From positions 1-64,000 of IMG/VR virus record IMGVR_UViG_3300046674_000373: a DNA stretch of 64,000 nt. One strand, written 5' to 3'. This document shows, one piece after another, positions 31,708 through 40,126 of the stretch. Each line of letters begins with the position of its first letter. Position 1 is the stretch's first letter. A program made the position numbers and the translations under genes. The DNA is from a virus. The notes below the pieces were generated by a model that worked only from the letters and a program-made list of their open reading frames with translations, searched no databases and had not been told where the DNA came from.

Positions 31708-32148
31708 TCAGAAGGGGATATCGTCATCGACGGCGCCGCCGGCCGGTGCCGCGGGCCGGGCTGCCGGCCGCTGCTGGGGCGTCGGCTGCTGGCGCTGCGC
31801 CGGCGCGCCGCCCTGCTCGCCATCCTGCTTGGTGCCGCCCAGCATCTGCATGTTCTCGGCGACGATCTCGGTCGCGTAGCGCTCGATGCCGTCCTTGTCG
31901 GTGTACTTGCGGGTTTGGAGACGGCCCTCCACATAGACCGACGAGCCTTTCTTCAGGTACTGCCCGACCACCTCTGCCAGGCGGCCGAAGAAAGAGACGC
32001 GGTGCCACTCGGTGACGGGTTCCTTGTCCTTCGGCTTGTACGAGGTGGCGACGGCGATGTTTGCGATCGCGTCTCCGGACGGCAGATATTTAATTTCCGG
32101 GTCGCGGCCCAAGTTTCCAATCAGCTGCACCTTATTCAAACTGGCCAT
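31708..32148 (-). CDS. ssb: Single-stranded DNA-binding protein
   Basis: 146 residues. OB-fold signature '[20 protein letters not shown]', '[20 protein letters not shown]', '[17 protein letters not shown]', then a Gln/Pro/Ala-rich linker and the classic acidic tip DDDIPF that binds partner proteins. Length and motifs match bacterial SSB closely, so it may have been acquired from a host. Its start lies inside the end of the HNH gene (17-bp overlap). Confidence 0.97.
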   Translation of the reverse strand: MASLNKVQLIGNLGRDPEIKYLPSGDAIANIAVATSYKPKDKEPVTEWHRVSFFGRLAEVVGQYLKKGSSVYVEGRLQTRKYTDKDGIERYATEIVAENMQMLGGTKQDGEQGGAPAQRQQPTPQQRPAARPAAPAGGAVDDDIPF

Positions 32149-32665
32149 TTTCGCTCCTTGTGCGTTTCACATAGTTTTCGATCCCATGGTGCCGGGCATG
32201 CTCAGCGCGGGTCATGAGTTCAAGATTGTCGGGGTCGTTGTTGGTTTTGTTTTCATCTTTATGGTGAACCACTTCGTTTTCCGTGATCCGCCGTCCGATG
32301 ATCTTCTCCATCTCGACCACATGAACGGAGCGCCCCTTGTGTTCTCCGGTCGTGTATTCGAGGTACCCGTTTGGCCTCAGGGATACCCCCGCAGCGCTTT
32401 TCACTCGGCTGCTTTGCTGGTGCCCGAGTGACATCTTTCTTTTCGTGTCCTCGCTATGTGGACGCCTCTTTCCGATCAGGTGAACACCGAGCTTGTGCGA
32501 CACGGCCTTGATCCCATCCGCTCGAGAACGCAGAGGAATGCCGAAATCGATAAGCCGATTACGCGCCGTCGATATAGTTAGACCGGTTATCTTTGCGATG
32601 TCCGGGATGCTTTTCGTTTCGGCCACATAAAGGCGCTCCAGATATTCTTTGTCGATTGGCTGCAT
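32132..32665 (-). CDS. HNH endonuclease with N-terminal HTH (homing type)
   Basis: About 177 residues from ATG 32,665 (a GTG at 32,680 is possible). N-terminal HTH '[20 protein letters not shown]' is followed by a NUMOD3-like '[15 protein letters not shown]' and an HNH core '[20 protein letters not shown]' with 'RAEHARHH'. This is the arrangement of phage free-standing homing endonucleases. It sits directly upstream of ssb and overlaps its start, suggesting insertion between the helicase and ssb. Confidence 0.88.
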   Translation of the reverse strand: MQPIDKEYLERLYVAETKSIPDIAKITGLTISTARNRLIDFGIPLRSRADGIKAVSHKLGVHLIGKRRPHSEDTKRKMSLGHQQSSRVKSAAGVSLRPNGYLEYTTGEHKGRSVHVVEMEKIIGRRITENEVVHHKDENKTNNDPDNLELMTRAEHARHHGIENYVKRTRSENGQFE

Positions 32666-32683
32666 AAAGAGTGGTGTCACAAC

Positions 32684-34204
32684 CTAAAAATTGTTCTGGT
32701 ATTTTTCGCGGGCGCGCTGCTTGGAGCCAAAAGTATGGCGAGCCCAATTCGGCGAGTAGCCCATCTTCGCGCCGTAGGCCTCGAGCTCTGGCAGCGTCTT
32801 CATGTTCCGGATGGTCTGCTGGCGCTGCTTCTTCATCAGCTCGCGCATCTCGGGCGTGACCTCCTCGAGGTTGCCCTCTGCGTATTCCAGCTTGCGCGGC
32901 TTGGTCTCGTACACGTGGCCACAGCCGGGGCACTCCGGCGCTGGGACGTGGACCAAGTGGCACTTCGGGCACTGCGCGAGGTCGAGCTCCTTCTTTTCCT
33001 TCTTCTTGCCCTTGCCCTTGACCTCACCCTCGAGCGACCACTCGCGCTCGTCGTCGGCGAAGCCGTGTTTGAGGGTTAGGCCCGCATGGTCGAGCACATA
33101 AAAGATACGACCTTTTGGCCCAGCGTCGATCGCGGCAAAGCGCTGCTCGATGCTGTCGAGTGGCATCCCTGGCGCGTAGACAAGCCTCGATCCACGGCCG
33201 ACGAATTGCAGGTATGATGACAACGACATGGAAGGACGCAGCAGGATCACCGCTCCGACACACGGGCAATCCCAGCCTTCGACGAGAAGCATTGCCGAGG
33301 TAACCACCTTCAGCTTTCCATTTTCCAGCTCGCGCGTAGCTCGCTCGCGCTCCTCAGAAGTGCTCTCGCCACAAAGCATCATGGCCGGAATGCCAGCTGC
33401 ATTGAATTCGTCGGCAACGTGCTGTGCGTGCGCGACGTTCGCGCACCAGGCTGCAGCTGGAACCCCCGGGCAAATTCGTTTCCAGTTTTCTATGGCCGAG
33501 CCGGTAATCTTCGGCTTGTCCATGACTGCGGCCAGCGAATCGCTGTCGAAGTCCTTTCCGCGCATCTTGACTTCGGAGAGGTCGACTTTGATCGGCGCCG
33601 CGTAGACAACAGGTCGAGCGAGGTAGGCCTGCTCGATCATTTGGCGGAAGCTGATACCTTGGACGATCTCGTCGAACAGGCCGCCACTGTGACGGCCAAG
33701 GCCTTTTCCATCAAGGCGAATCGGACTTCCGGTCACACCGAGGATGCGGGCGGGGTGGAAGTGGTTGCAAATGTCGAGGTATGACTTGGCGGCGCTGAGG
33801 TGGCATTCGTCGATCACGATCAGATCGAATGCGTCTGGTGGAAGATTTTTAAGGCGCCGAACCAGGGTCTGGACACTAGCCAACTGCACTTTGCGCATTC
33901 GGTTTGGCGTGAATCCAGACATGATGATGCCGTGCGCAACGCCATAGTCGGTCAACTTGCGACTCGCCTGTTTAATCAGGATGTCGCGGTGGGCGAGGAT
34001 GAGAACTCGGTTTCCTTTGTTTGCAGCGCTGCGGGCAATAAAACTGAAAACAACCGTTTTCCCAGATCCGGTAGCAGCCACCAGCAGCACCGCTTTCACT
34101 TTGGCCGCGAACCTAGCCCGGACCTTGGCGACGAAATCTTCCTGGTAGTCGCGCAACGCGACAATGACGGACTGCACGCCCGCCACGATGGCATTCTGGC
34201 TCAT
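32684..34204 (-). CDS. SF2 DEAD/DEAH-type helicase with zinc ribbon
   Basis: 506 residues. Walker A ATGSGKT (44-50), DECH box (132-135), motif III-like GVTGSP, and C-terminal helicase motifs 'MLLVEGWDCPCVGAVILLRP' and 'LQFVGRGSRL' (motif VI). After these is a zinc ribbon 'CPKCHLVHVPAPECPGCGH' (~430-450) and a helical tail. ATP-driven unwinding in replication or recombination is expected. Its position, two genes above ssb, supports this. Confidence 0.92.
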   Translation of the reverse strand: MSQNAIVAGVQSVIVALRDYQEDFVAKVRARFAAKVKAVLLVAATGSGKTVVFSFIARSAANKGNRVLILAHRDILIKQASRKLTDYGVAHGIIMSGFTPNRMRKVQLASVQTLVRRLKNLPPDAFDLIVIDECHLSAAKSYLDICNHFHPARILGVTGSPIRLDGKGLGRHSGGLFDEIVQGISFRQMIEQAYLARPVVYAAPIKVDLSEVKMRGKDFDSDSLAAVMDKPKITGSAIENWKRICPGVPAAAWCANVAHAQHVADEFNAAGIPAMMLCGESTSEERERATRELENGKLKVVTSAMLLVEGWDCPCVGAVILLRPSMSLSSYLQFVGRGSRLVYAPGMPLDSIEQRFAAIDAGPKGRIFYVLDHAGLTLKHGFADDEREWSLEGEVKGKGKKKEKKELDLAQCPKCHLVHVPAPECPGCGHVYETKPRKLEYAEGNLEEVTPEMRELMKKQRQQTIRNMKTLPELEAYGAKMGYSPNWARHTFGSKQRAREKYQNNF

Positions 34205-34225
34205 GGGTGGCCCTACGGCAGCGGA

Positions 34226-34480
34226 TTACTGCTGCGCAGCGCCGCCGGCAGCGGCCTGTTTCTCGCGAAATTCCTGCTCCAGCCGCATCACCTCGGCATC
34301 CATCTCGTCCAGCTTGGTCACCGACTGCGGCGGCCGGGTCATCCAGCGCTCGTAGGTCGCGCGCGCGATGCCGGTGTTCTTGGTGACCTGGGTCATGTTG
34401 GAGCCAACCGCCTTCGCGCGCTTCTCCATATCTTCCAGCCGCGCATGCATTTCGGCGGCAAAAGTCGTCTTCTCGGACAT
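34226..34480 (-). CDS. Small HTH regulator, possible repressor or Cro-like protein, 84 aa
   Basis: ATG 34,480 has GGAG at a good distance. 'NMTQVTKNTGIARATYERWM' is a clear HTH flanked by helices; the C-terminal third is coiled-coil-like ('LDEMDAEVMRLEQEFREKQA'), suggesting dimerisation. First gene of the replication block, facing the recombination block across a 176-bp gap that contains an 11-bp inverted repeat. Likely controls one or both divergent promoters. Confidence 0.7.
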   Translation of the reverse strand: MSEKTTFAAEMHARLEDMEKRAKAVGSNMTQVTKNTGIARATYERWMTRPPQSVTKLDEMDAEVMRLEQEFREKQAAAGGAAQQ

Positions 34481-34524
34481 AGACACTCCAATAAAAATTT
34501 TTCTAATTGTAGCCGAAAATCACT

Positions 34525-34562
34525 ACTACACACAAAAATATTGTATGATTATTGCGTGTAGT
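34525..34562. promoter_or_regulatory. Operator candidate ACTACACACAA/TTGCGTGTAGT in divergent gap
   Basis: Two 11-base arms (one mismatch) separated by 16 AT-rich bases (34,536-34,551, containing TATTGTATGATTA). They sit between the HTH gene and the RecE-like gene, and both transcripts must start nearby. Binding by the adjacent HTH protein is inference. Confidence 0.55.
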
Positions 34563-34656
34563 TAAGTGCATTTCAGAGTATTGGAGTGCCGCAGGCTTGA
34601 TTGCATCGCCTGCTTTCCTTCATTTTTATTGAGTGATTTGTTTCGGAACCGAACCT

Positions 34657-35688
34657 ATGACGGATCTATACGATCAGGGCGGCGGCAAGTTTGCGCCAGC
34701 TATTGACCACCCGACAGGCCTGGTGGAGTGCAGTAACGAAGAGTACCACTCGGGCCCGGGCATCAGCAAAAGCTCCCTGGATGCCATCGCGATAAGCCCG
34801 CTCTACTATTGGGATGCCTACCTTAATCCTGACCGCGAACCGCGCGAGGAGAAACATTGCTTCGCTGTTGGCGACGGCACGCACAAGCTGGTGCTGGAAC
34901 CGGGCGAATTCGAAAAGCACTACGATGTCGGCTTCGACAAGTCGAAGTACCCGAGCGCGCTGAATACTTCCGACGACTTGCGGCAGGCGCTGGCTAAGCA
35001 TGGCGAGATGGTCAGCAGCAAGGCGGCCAAGCCGGAATTGATCCGCATGCTGCTGGAGATCGACCCGGCCGCCGAGATCCTCGCCGAGCTGGAGCGTAAG
35101 TACAACGAGGGCCTCCGCGGGAAGACCCTGATCGACGCCAAATCCTACAAGGACATGCTGGGCATGCTGCGCGCGGTGAACAACCACCACACCGCGCCCG
35201 GGCTGCTCTTCAATGCCAGTACCGAGCAGTCGTTCTATGTGGTCGACCAGTTCGGCGTGCTGCGCAAGTGCCGGACGGACGCGATCACCTTCGACGGGCG
35301 GTACGTGGCCGACCTGAAGACTACCGACGACGTGAGCGAGGCCGGGTTCGGCCGCACGATCGCGCAGCGCCGCTACCATGTTCAGGCGGCCTGGTACCTC
35401 GACATCCTCAAGATGCTCTACGGCGCCGACGCCCCGCGCGAATTCGTGTTCATCGCGGCGCAGAAGACGCGCCCATACGACGTCGCAGTGCACTTTCTGA
35501 ACGAGGCCGACATCCACCTCGGCCGCCGCCTCTACCAGCAGGACCTCGCCACCTACATCCACTGCCTGCGCGCCGGTTATTGGCCCGGCGCCGACGGCGG
35601 CGAAATCATCCAGGCGCGGCTGCCGAACTGGGCCGAGTACCAGGCGGATGCCGCCGACCTGTCCGGCTGGAACGCGCTGGCCGCCTGA
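34657..35688 (+). CDS. RecE/exodeoxyribonuclease VIII-type exonuclease
   Basis: 343 residues. N-terminal 'EYHSGPGISKSSLDAIAISP' is the family signature, as in phage DUF3799 / RecE C-terminal nucleases. The active site pattern appears in 'LRKCRTDAITFDGRYVADLKT' (given as key parts RTDAI and VADLKT; Asp and Asp-x-Lys of PD-(D/E)XK) followed by 'YHVQAAWYLDIL'. Probably a 5'-3' dsDNA exonuclease feeding ssDNA to the annealing protein two genes downstream. Starts with weak ribosome site; ATG 34,633 is an alternative. Confidence 0.85.
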   Translation: MTDLYDQGGGKFAPAIDHPTGLVECSNEEYHSGPGISKSSLDAIAISPLYYWDAYLNPDREPREEKHCFAVGDGTHKLVLEPGEFEKHYDVGFDKSKYPSALNTSDDLRQALAKHGEMVSSKAAKPELIRMLLEIDPAAEILAELERKYNEGLRGKTLIDAKSYKDMLGMLRAVNNHHTAPGLLFNASTEQSFYVVDQFGVLRKCRTDAITFDGRYVADLKTTDDVSEAGFGRTIAQRRYHVQAAWYLDILKMLYGADAPREFVFIAAQKTRPYDVAVHFLNEADIHLGRRLYQQDLATYIHCLRAGYWPGADGGEIIQARLPNWAEYQADAADLSGWNALAA

Positions 35689-35716
35689 TCACCTTCCCCA
35701 ACCACCGAGAGCACAC

Positions 35717-36301
35717 ATGAGCAAGTTCACAGTCGAAGAGCGCGGCAAGTGCGTCATCATCTACGGATTCATGCCAGTAGACTGGCTGTCGCGCTTTAGC
35801 AAAATGATGCCAGGCGCGCTCGTCGCTCCGCATCTGGCGCAGATGCTGGGCGCGCACTTCGCGTTCGGCCTGAAGGCCGACGTCGACGCGCTGATCGCCG
35901 AGCTGAAGCCACAGGTCGAGGCCCGCGTGCGCGCTGAGCCTGCCAACAGCAACCTCTCTCACGAGGCCTCCATCTGGCTGGCCTCCGGCGAGCGCGGCGT
36001 CAGCAGCAACACGATCTTTTCCAAGCTGACCGGCGTCGACTCGCTGGACAACTGGACGGCTGACTGCCCCTCGGACGTTTGGGACCTGCGCCGCTGCCGG
36101 CTGCTGCTGGAGCAGGTGCCTGAGCTCGTCGCCCGGTTTCCGCAGATGGCGACGGCATCGAAGCGCTGGTCCGCCCTCGTGCGCGAGTGGGACACGATCT
36201 GCCGTGTGATGGACGAGGAACTGCCGAACTGGCGCAACCCGAAACTGAACGACAACGCCCCCATGACCTACAAACTTCTCAAACAGGCCGTCGGCCACTA
36301 A
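35717..36301 (+). CDS. Hypothetical protein in recombination module, 194 aa
   Basis: Starts MSKFTVEERGKCVIIYGFMP. Mixed alpha/beta ('PHLAQMLGAHFAFGLKADVD', 'ASIWLASGERGVSSNTIFSK', 'NDNAPMTYKLLKQAVG'). No catalytic motif. Placed between the exonuclease and the SMC-like ATPase, six bases before the latter, so probably part of the recombination complex. Confidence 0.6.
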   Translation: MSKFTVEERGKCVIIYGFMPVDWLSRFSKMMPGALVAPHLAQMLGAHFAFGLKADVDALIAELKPQVEARVRAEPANSNLSHEASIWLASGERGVSSNTIFSKLTGVDSLDNWTADCPSDVWDLRRCRLLLEQVPELVARFPQMATASKRWSALVREWDTICRVMDEELPNWRNPKLNDNAPMTYKLLKQAVGH

Positions 36302-36306
36302 CCACC

Positions 36307-37629
36307 ATGACCACAAAAAAAATCGCGAAGGTACGCATCAGCAACATCCTCGGCATCGACGAGCTGGAGTTCACGCCGGACGGCAAGCTGACCGAGATCA
36401 CCGGCAAGAACGGCAAGGGCAAGACCTCGGTGCTGGAGGCGATCAAGTCGGTCGCAGGCGGATCCGACGCCACGCTCCTGCGCAAGGGCGCCGAAAAGGG
36501 CGAGGTCGTCCTGGTGCTGGACGACGGCACCGAGCTGATCAACAAGGTGACCGCGTCGAGCAGCACCAAGACGATGATCCGCGACGGCAAGAAGGTGCCG
36601 AAGCCAGCCGACGCCATCCGCCAGCTGGTCGACCTGCTGTCGGTGAACCCGGTCGAGTTCCTGACCGCGCGCAAGCAGGACCGCGTCAAGGTACTGCTTG
36701 AGGCGATGCCGATCGAGCTCGACGTCGAGAAGCTGTCCCGGATCGCCGGCGTGCCTGTCAAGGCCGCGCCAGGCGTGCCGGCCCTCGACCTGATCGAGCT
36801 GGTGCGCAAGCAGGTCTACGAGGACCGCACCGGCACGAACCGTGCCGTCAAGGAGAAGGACTCCACGATCAACCAGATGACGCTGGCGCTGCCGGAAGTG
36901 CCGGAAGGCGTCAGCGGCAACGAGGACGAGCTGCGTGCGCAGCTGGAGCAGGCGCGGACCACGCGGGACGCCGAGCACCAGCGGATCGCGACCAAGCTCG
37001 ACGGGATCCGCAAGGAGAACTCGGACAAGGTCGCCACGCTTCGCGCCGAGGCTCAGGCCCAGATCGATGCGATCAACGCGAAGCTGCAGCAGGACGTCGA
37101 CGCAGCGAAGGCAGAGCTGACCGACTGGGAAGGCAAGGCGGCGCGCCAGCGCGAGCTGACCACCGAGCGCTTCACCACCGCGGCGTCGCCGCTGAACGAA
37201 GCGCTGGCCGTCATCAAGTCCAGCCGCGACACCTTCGCCAAGCGCGAGCAGGCCGAGGCCTACATCAAACAGATGCAGGAGGAGCTGGCAGGCCTGCAGC
37301 AGGACGCCGACCGCCAGACCAAGGCGCTGGACGCGATCGACGCCTACAAGGTCGAGCTGATCAGCAAGTTGCCGATCCCGGGTCTCGAAGTGGTCAACGG
37401 CGAGGTGCTGCGCAACGGCATCGTGTTCGACCGCCTCAACACGGCGCAGCAGGTCGATATCGCGATCGAAATCGCCAAGCTGCGCGCCGGCGAACTGGCC
37501 ATCGCCTGCGTCGACAACTTCGAAATGCTCGACCCGGAAGCCTTCGAAGAGTTCCGCGCGCGCGCCGAGGAATCGAACCTCCAGCTCTTCGTCACCCGCG
37601 TCACCGGCGACGAATTCCAGATTCAGTAA
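36307..37629 (+). CDS. SMC/RecF-like coiled-coil ATPase
   Basis: 440 residues. N-terminal 'ISNILGIDELEFTPDG' and Walker A GKNGKGKTSVLEAI (~33-46) as in RecF/SbcC-type heads. A coiled-coil region (~185-320, 'AQIDAINAKLQQDVDAAKAE') leads to a C-terminal half with 'LAIACVDNFEMLDPEAFEEF' as the Walker-B-like segment. A miniature Rad50-like DNA end-binding protein working with the exonuclease and annealing protein is a reasonable inference. An A8 run just after the start codon may be prone to slippage. Confidence 0.85.
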   Translation: MTTKKIAKVRISNILGIDELEFTPDGKLTEITGKNGKGKTSVLEAIKSVAGGSDATLLRKGAEKGEVVLVLDDGTELINKVTASSSTKTMIRDGKKVPKPADAIRQLVDLLSVNPVEFLTARKQDRVKVLLEAMPIELDVEKLSRIAGVPVKAAPGVPALDLIELVRKQVYEDRTGTNRAVKEKDSTINQMTLALPEVPEGVSGNEDELRAQLEQARTTRDAEHQRIATKLDGIRKENSDKVATLRAEAQAQIDAINAKLQQDVDAAKAELTDWEGKAARQRELTTERFTTAASPLNEALAVIKSSRDTFAKREQAEAYIKQMQEELAGLQQDADRQTKALDAIDAYKVELISKLPIPGLEVVNGEVLRNGIVFDRLNTAQQVDIAIEIAKLRAGELAIACVDNFEMLDPEAFEEFRARAEESNLQLFVTRVTGDEFQIQ

Positions 37630-37653
37630 CCCCCACCACTCTCAGGAGAGAAC

Positions 37654-38751
37654 ATGCAAGACCTCGTACCAACCCAGCACCAGCAGCAACACCATCCCGT
37701 CCCGTTCGGCCAGGGCCGCGGGCTCGCGCAGACCGGCGCCATCAACCAGGGCGCCGTCACCGTCGAAGTCGAGCGCGCGATTGCCGAAGCGCAGGGCCAG
37801 ATGGCGCTGGCGAAGCGCTTCCCGCGCGACCTTACCGCGGCGCACGCCGAGCTGATGCTGGCCTGCAAGTCGCCAGCCTTCGCTGGTGTCGCCTTTTATT
37901 CCAAGCCGCAAGGCGGCAGCACGGTGACCGGCCCGTCCATCCGCATGGCCGAGCAGATCGCCCAGGTGTACGGCAACTTCCAGTACGGCCACCGCGAACT
38001 GTCGCGCGACGACTCCAAGTCCGAGGTCGAGGTGTTCGCCTGGGACATGGAGAAGAACAACTACGTGAAGCGCCAGCTGACGGTGCTGCACGTGCGCGAC
38101 ACCCGCGAGGGCCCCAAGAAGCTGCGCGACCAGACCGACATCGACATGAAGATCAACAACGTCGCGAGCAAGCAGTCGCGCGGGCTGATCCTCGCGATGA
38201 TGCCGAAGTGGCTGGTCGAGGAAGCCGTCCAGGATTGCCGCAAGACCATTGCCGGCAACAACGAGGAGCCGCTCGAGGTGCGCGTCCGCAAGATGACGCA
38301 GGCGTTCGCCAAGTTCGGCGTCAAGCCGCAGCACCTGGAGAAGTACCTAGGCCACACGCTGGACGAGGTGCTGCTTGACGAGCTGGTCGACCTGCAGGGC
38401 GTGTACAACTCGCTGCGCGACGGCACGCCGGCATCGGACATCTTCGGCGACCACGACGATGAAAGCCCGCAGGCCGAGTCCACCAGCAAGGGCATCGCCG
38501 AGACGGCCAAGGCTGGCGCGGCGGCGAAAGCGGCGGCCGACAAGACGAAACCTGCCGCTAAAGCAGGCACTGTTGCACAAAAACAAGGCGCAGCCGAGCC
38601 GGCACCGGATAGCAATCCCGTGAAATCGGAAAGCAAGGCCGTGGAAGAACAAGCCACGCCAGCCGCTACACCGGCCGAGAACTCGCAAGCACAAACCGAG
38701 GGTGCTGATTCTGTACCAGACCGTACAAAAGACGGTGCGGACCTGTTCTAA
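37654..38751 (+). CDS. Probable single-strand annealing recombinase (RecT/Sak-like), 365 aa
   Basis: AGGAGAGA precedes the ATG. Core 'AHAELMLACKSPAFAGVAFY', 'GGSTVTGPSIRMAEQIAQVY' and 'VEVFAWDMEKNNYVKRQLTV' is a conserved phage recombination-type domain (~45-235). The C-terminal ~100 residues are a Lys/Ala/Glu-rich disordered tail. Following an exonuclease and SMC-like ATPase, it likely anneals ssDNA. Exact family (RecT, Sak, Rad52-like) could not be fixed by eye. Confidence 0.65.
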   Translation: MQDLVPTQHQQQHHPVPFGQGRGLAQTGAINQGAVTVEVERAIAEAQGQMALAKRFPRDLTAAHAELMLACKSPAFAGVAFYSKPQGGSTVTGPSIRMAEQIAQVYGNFQYGHRELSRDDSKSEVEVFAWDMEKNNYVKRQLTVLHVRDTREGPKKLRDQTDIDMKINNVASKQSRGLILAMMPKWLVEEAVQDCRKTIAGNNEEPLEVRVRKMTQAFAKFGVKPQHLEKYLGHTLDEVLLDELVDLQGVYNSLRDGTPASDIFGDHDDESPQAESTSKGIAETAKAGAAAKAAADKTKPAAKAGTVAQKQGAAEPAPDSNPVKSESKAVEEQATPAATPAENSQAQTEGADSVPDRTKDGADLF

Positions 38752-38781
38752 GCAACAAAAGAAGGCAAACGGGGCAGTTTT

Positions 38782-38994
38782 ATGACGGACAAGGCAAAGA
38801 ACTATTTCACGCCAAAGGAATTGTCGGAGCATTTGGACGGACGCATTAAGGTCCGGACGTTGAATAACTGGCGCCAGAATGGCTCGGGCCCGCCTTTTAC
38901 GAAGATCGGCGGTGCCGTGCTGTACCCAGTGACCGCCGTCGAAGCCTGGCTCAAGTCCAGGACGGTGTCGAACACCAGCCAGTATTCGAAGTGA
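38782..38994 (+). CDS. Excisionase/AlpA-like HTH protein
   Basis: 70 residues: 'YFTPKELSEHLDGRIKVRTL' then 'NNWRQNGSGPPFTKIGGAVL' and 'YPVTAVEAWLKSRTV'. This is the MerR-like winged HTH of AlpA/excisionase proteins. It may direct integrase toward excision or act as a regulator; the integrase is 4 kb downstream on the same strand. Confidence 0.75.
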   Translation: MTDKAKNYFTPKELSEHLDGRIKVRTLNNWRQNGSGPPFTKIGGAVLYPVTAVEAWLKSRTVSNTSQYSK

Positions 38995-39041
38995 CCAGCG
39001 CGGGGCTCCGGCCCCGCATTTTTCAAAGCCGGGGAGGCAAT

Positions 39042-39695
39042 ATGCATGCAGAAAAAGATGCTGTAGCGGCGGCCGCGCGCGCGCCGAAAGAGAGACCGAT
39101 TTTGTTCAGCGGCGCCATGGTGCGCGCGCTGCTCGACGGCAGCAAGACCCAGACGCGGCGCATCGCGAAGCCGCGCCGGAAGCCCAGCCTGCTCGATGGC
39201 ACGTGGACAGACGACTACGTGCTCGACGCAGGGAATCATGAGTGGCTGATGGCGGATAACCCCTACGGCCAGCCCGGCGACCGCCTGTGGGTGCGCGAGA
39301 CGTTCGTCCATATCGATGATGAGGGCGACAAATTCGACGGTATGGGCAGCCAGACTTACTACCGCGCGTCGTGCCCCCAGCCGGAACGCGACGACGCTTG
39401 GCTACGCGAGCGCGGTCTTCGCTGGCGCCCCAGCATCCACATGCCACGGGCGCGCAGCCGCATCCTGCTTGAGGTGGTCAGCGTGCGCGTCGAGCGGCTG
39501 CAGGATATCAGCGAGGCAGATGCGCAGTCCGAAGGCGTGGCCGAGTGGGCGCGCGGCGCGTGCGCAGCTGGCAACCCGAACGGATACACCGACGTCGGCT
39601 ACTACTCCCTACTGTGGGAGCAGATCAACGGCGCCGGCAGCTGGGATGCCAACCCATGGGTGTGGGTGGTCGAGTTCAAGCGGGTGCAGCCATGA
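39042..39695 (+). CDS. ASCH-domain-like phage protein
   Basis: GGGAGG lies four bases from the ATG. 217 residues: 'RPILFSGAMVRALLDGSKTQ' then 'TRRIAKPR', 'GQPGDRLWVRETFV', 'MPRARSRILLEVVSVRVERL', 'SEADAQSEGVAEW' and 'NPWVWVVEFKRV'. This full pattern is the common phage ASCH (PUA-like) protein, which may bind RNA or modified nucleotides. Length usual for the family. Confidence 0.85.
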   Translation: MHAEKDAVAAAARAPKERPILFSGAMVRALLDGSKTQTRRIAKPRRKPSLLDGTWTDDYVLDAGNHEWLMADNPYGQPGDRLWVRETFVHIDDEGDKFDGMGSQTYYRASCPQPERDDAWLRERGLRWRPSIHMPRARSRILLEVVSVRVERLQDISEADAQSEGVAEWARGACAAGNPNGYTDVGYYSLLWEQINGAGSWDANPWVWVVEFKRVQP

Positions 39696-40111
39696 CGCGC
39701 GCCACAACCGCCAAGAAGACCGATCGCCTGGCGCACGTCAACGACCTGATCAAGACCATTTCCGATTACGGCCGCCGATTCTTCTACAACAAGGAGCGTG
39801 ACCGCGTCGCGCGCATGCTGATCGGCCCGAAGGGTCACCTTTACTTTCAAGACGACTACACCGGCAAGGCGATCTACGTCGCGTACCAAGGTCGCTGGAG
39901 TGGCTTTAGCCACGGCGGCACGCTGAAGACCCTGGTCGAAGCGCTGGCCAACTACGTCCGGACCGGACAACAGCTGTCGATCGGCTGGATCGGGCCGGAG
40001 CGCTTCGACGACAGCAATATCTGGGGCTACGCCGAGGACGAAATGGCGAAGTGCCGGGCGGCCGCCCTGACCAACCCGGCGATCAAGCGTCGGGACGCCG
40101 CCACGGCGTGA
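39692..40111 (+). CDS. Hypothetical protein, 139 aa
   Basis: Start overlaps the ASCH stop by four bases. Pattern 'DYGRRFFYNKERDRVARMLI' and 'AYQGRWSGFSHGGTLKTLVE' recurs, from memory, in phages beside ASCH genes. No catalytic residue evident. Confidence 0.55.
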   Translation: MTRATTAKKTDRLAHVNDLIKTISDYGRRFFYNKERDRVARMLIGPKGHLYFQDDYTGKAIYVAYQGRWSGFSHGGTLKTLVEALANYVRTGQQLSIGWIGPERFDDSNIWGYAEDEMAKCRAAALTNPAIKRRDAATA

Positions 40112-40126
40112 CAACACAAGGTATAT

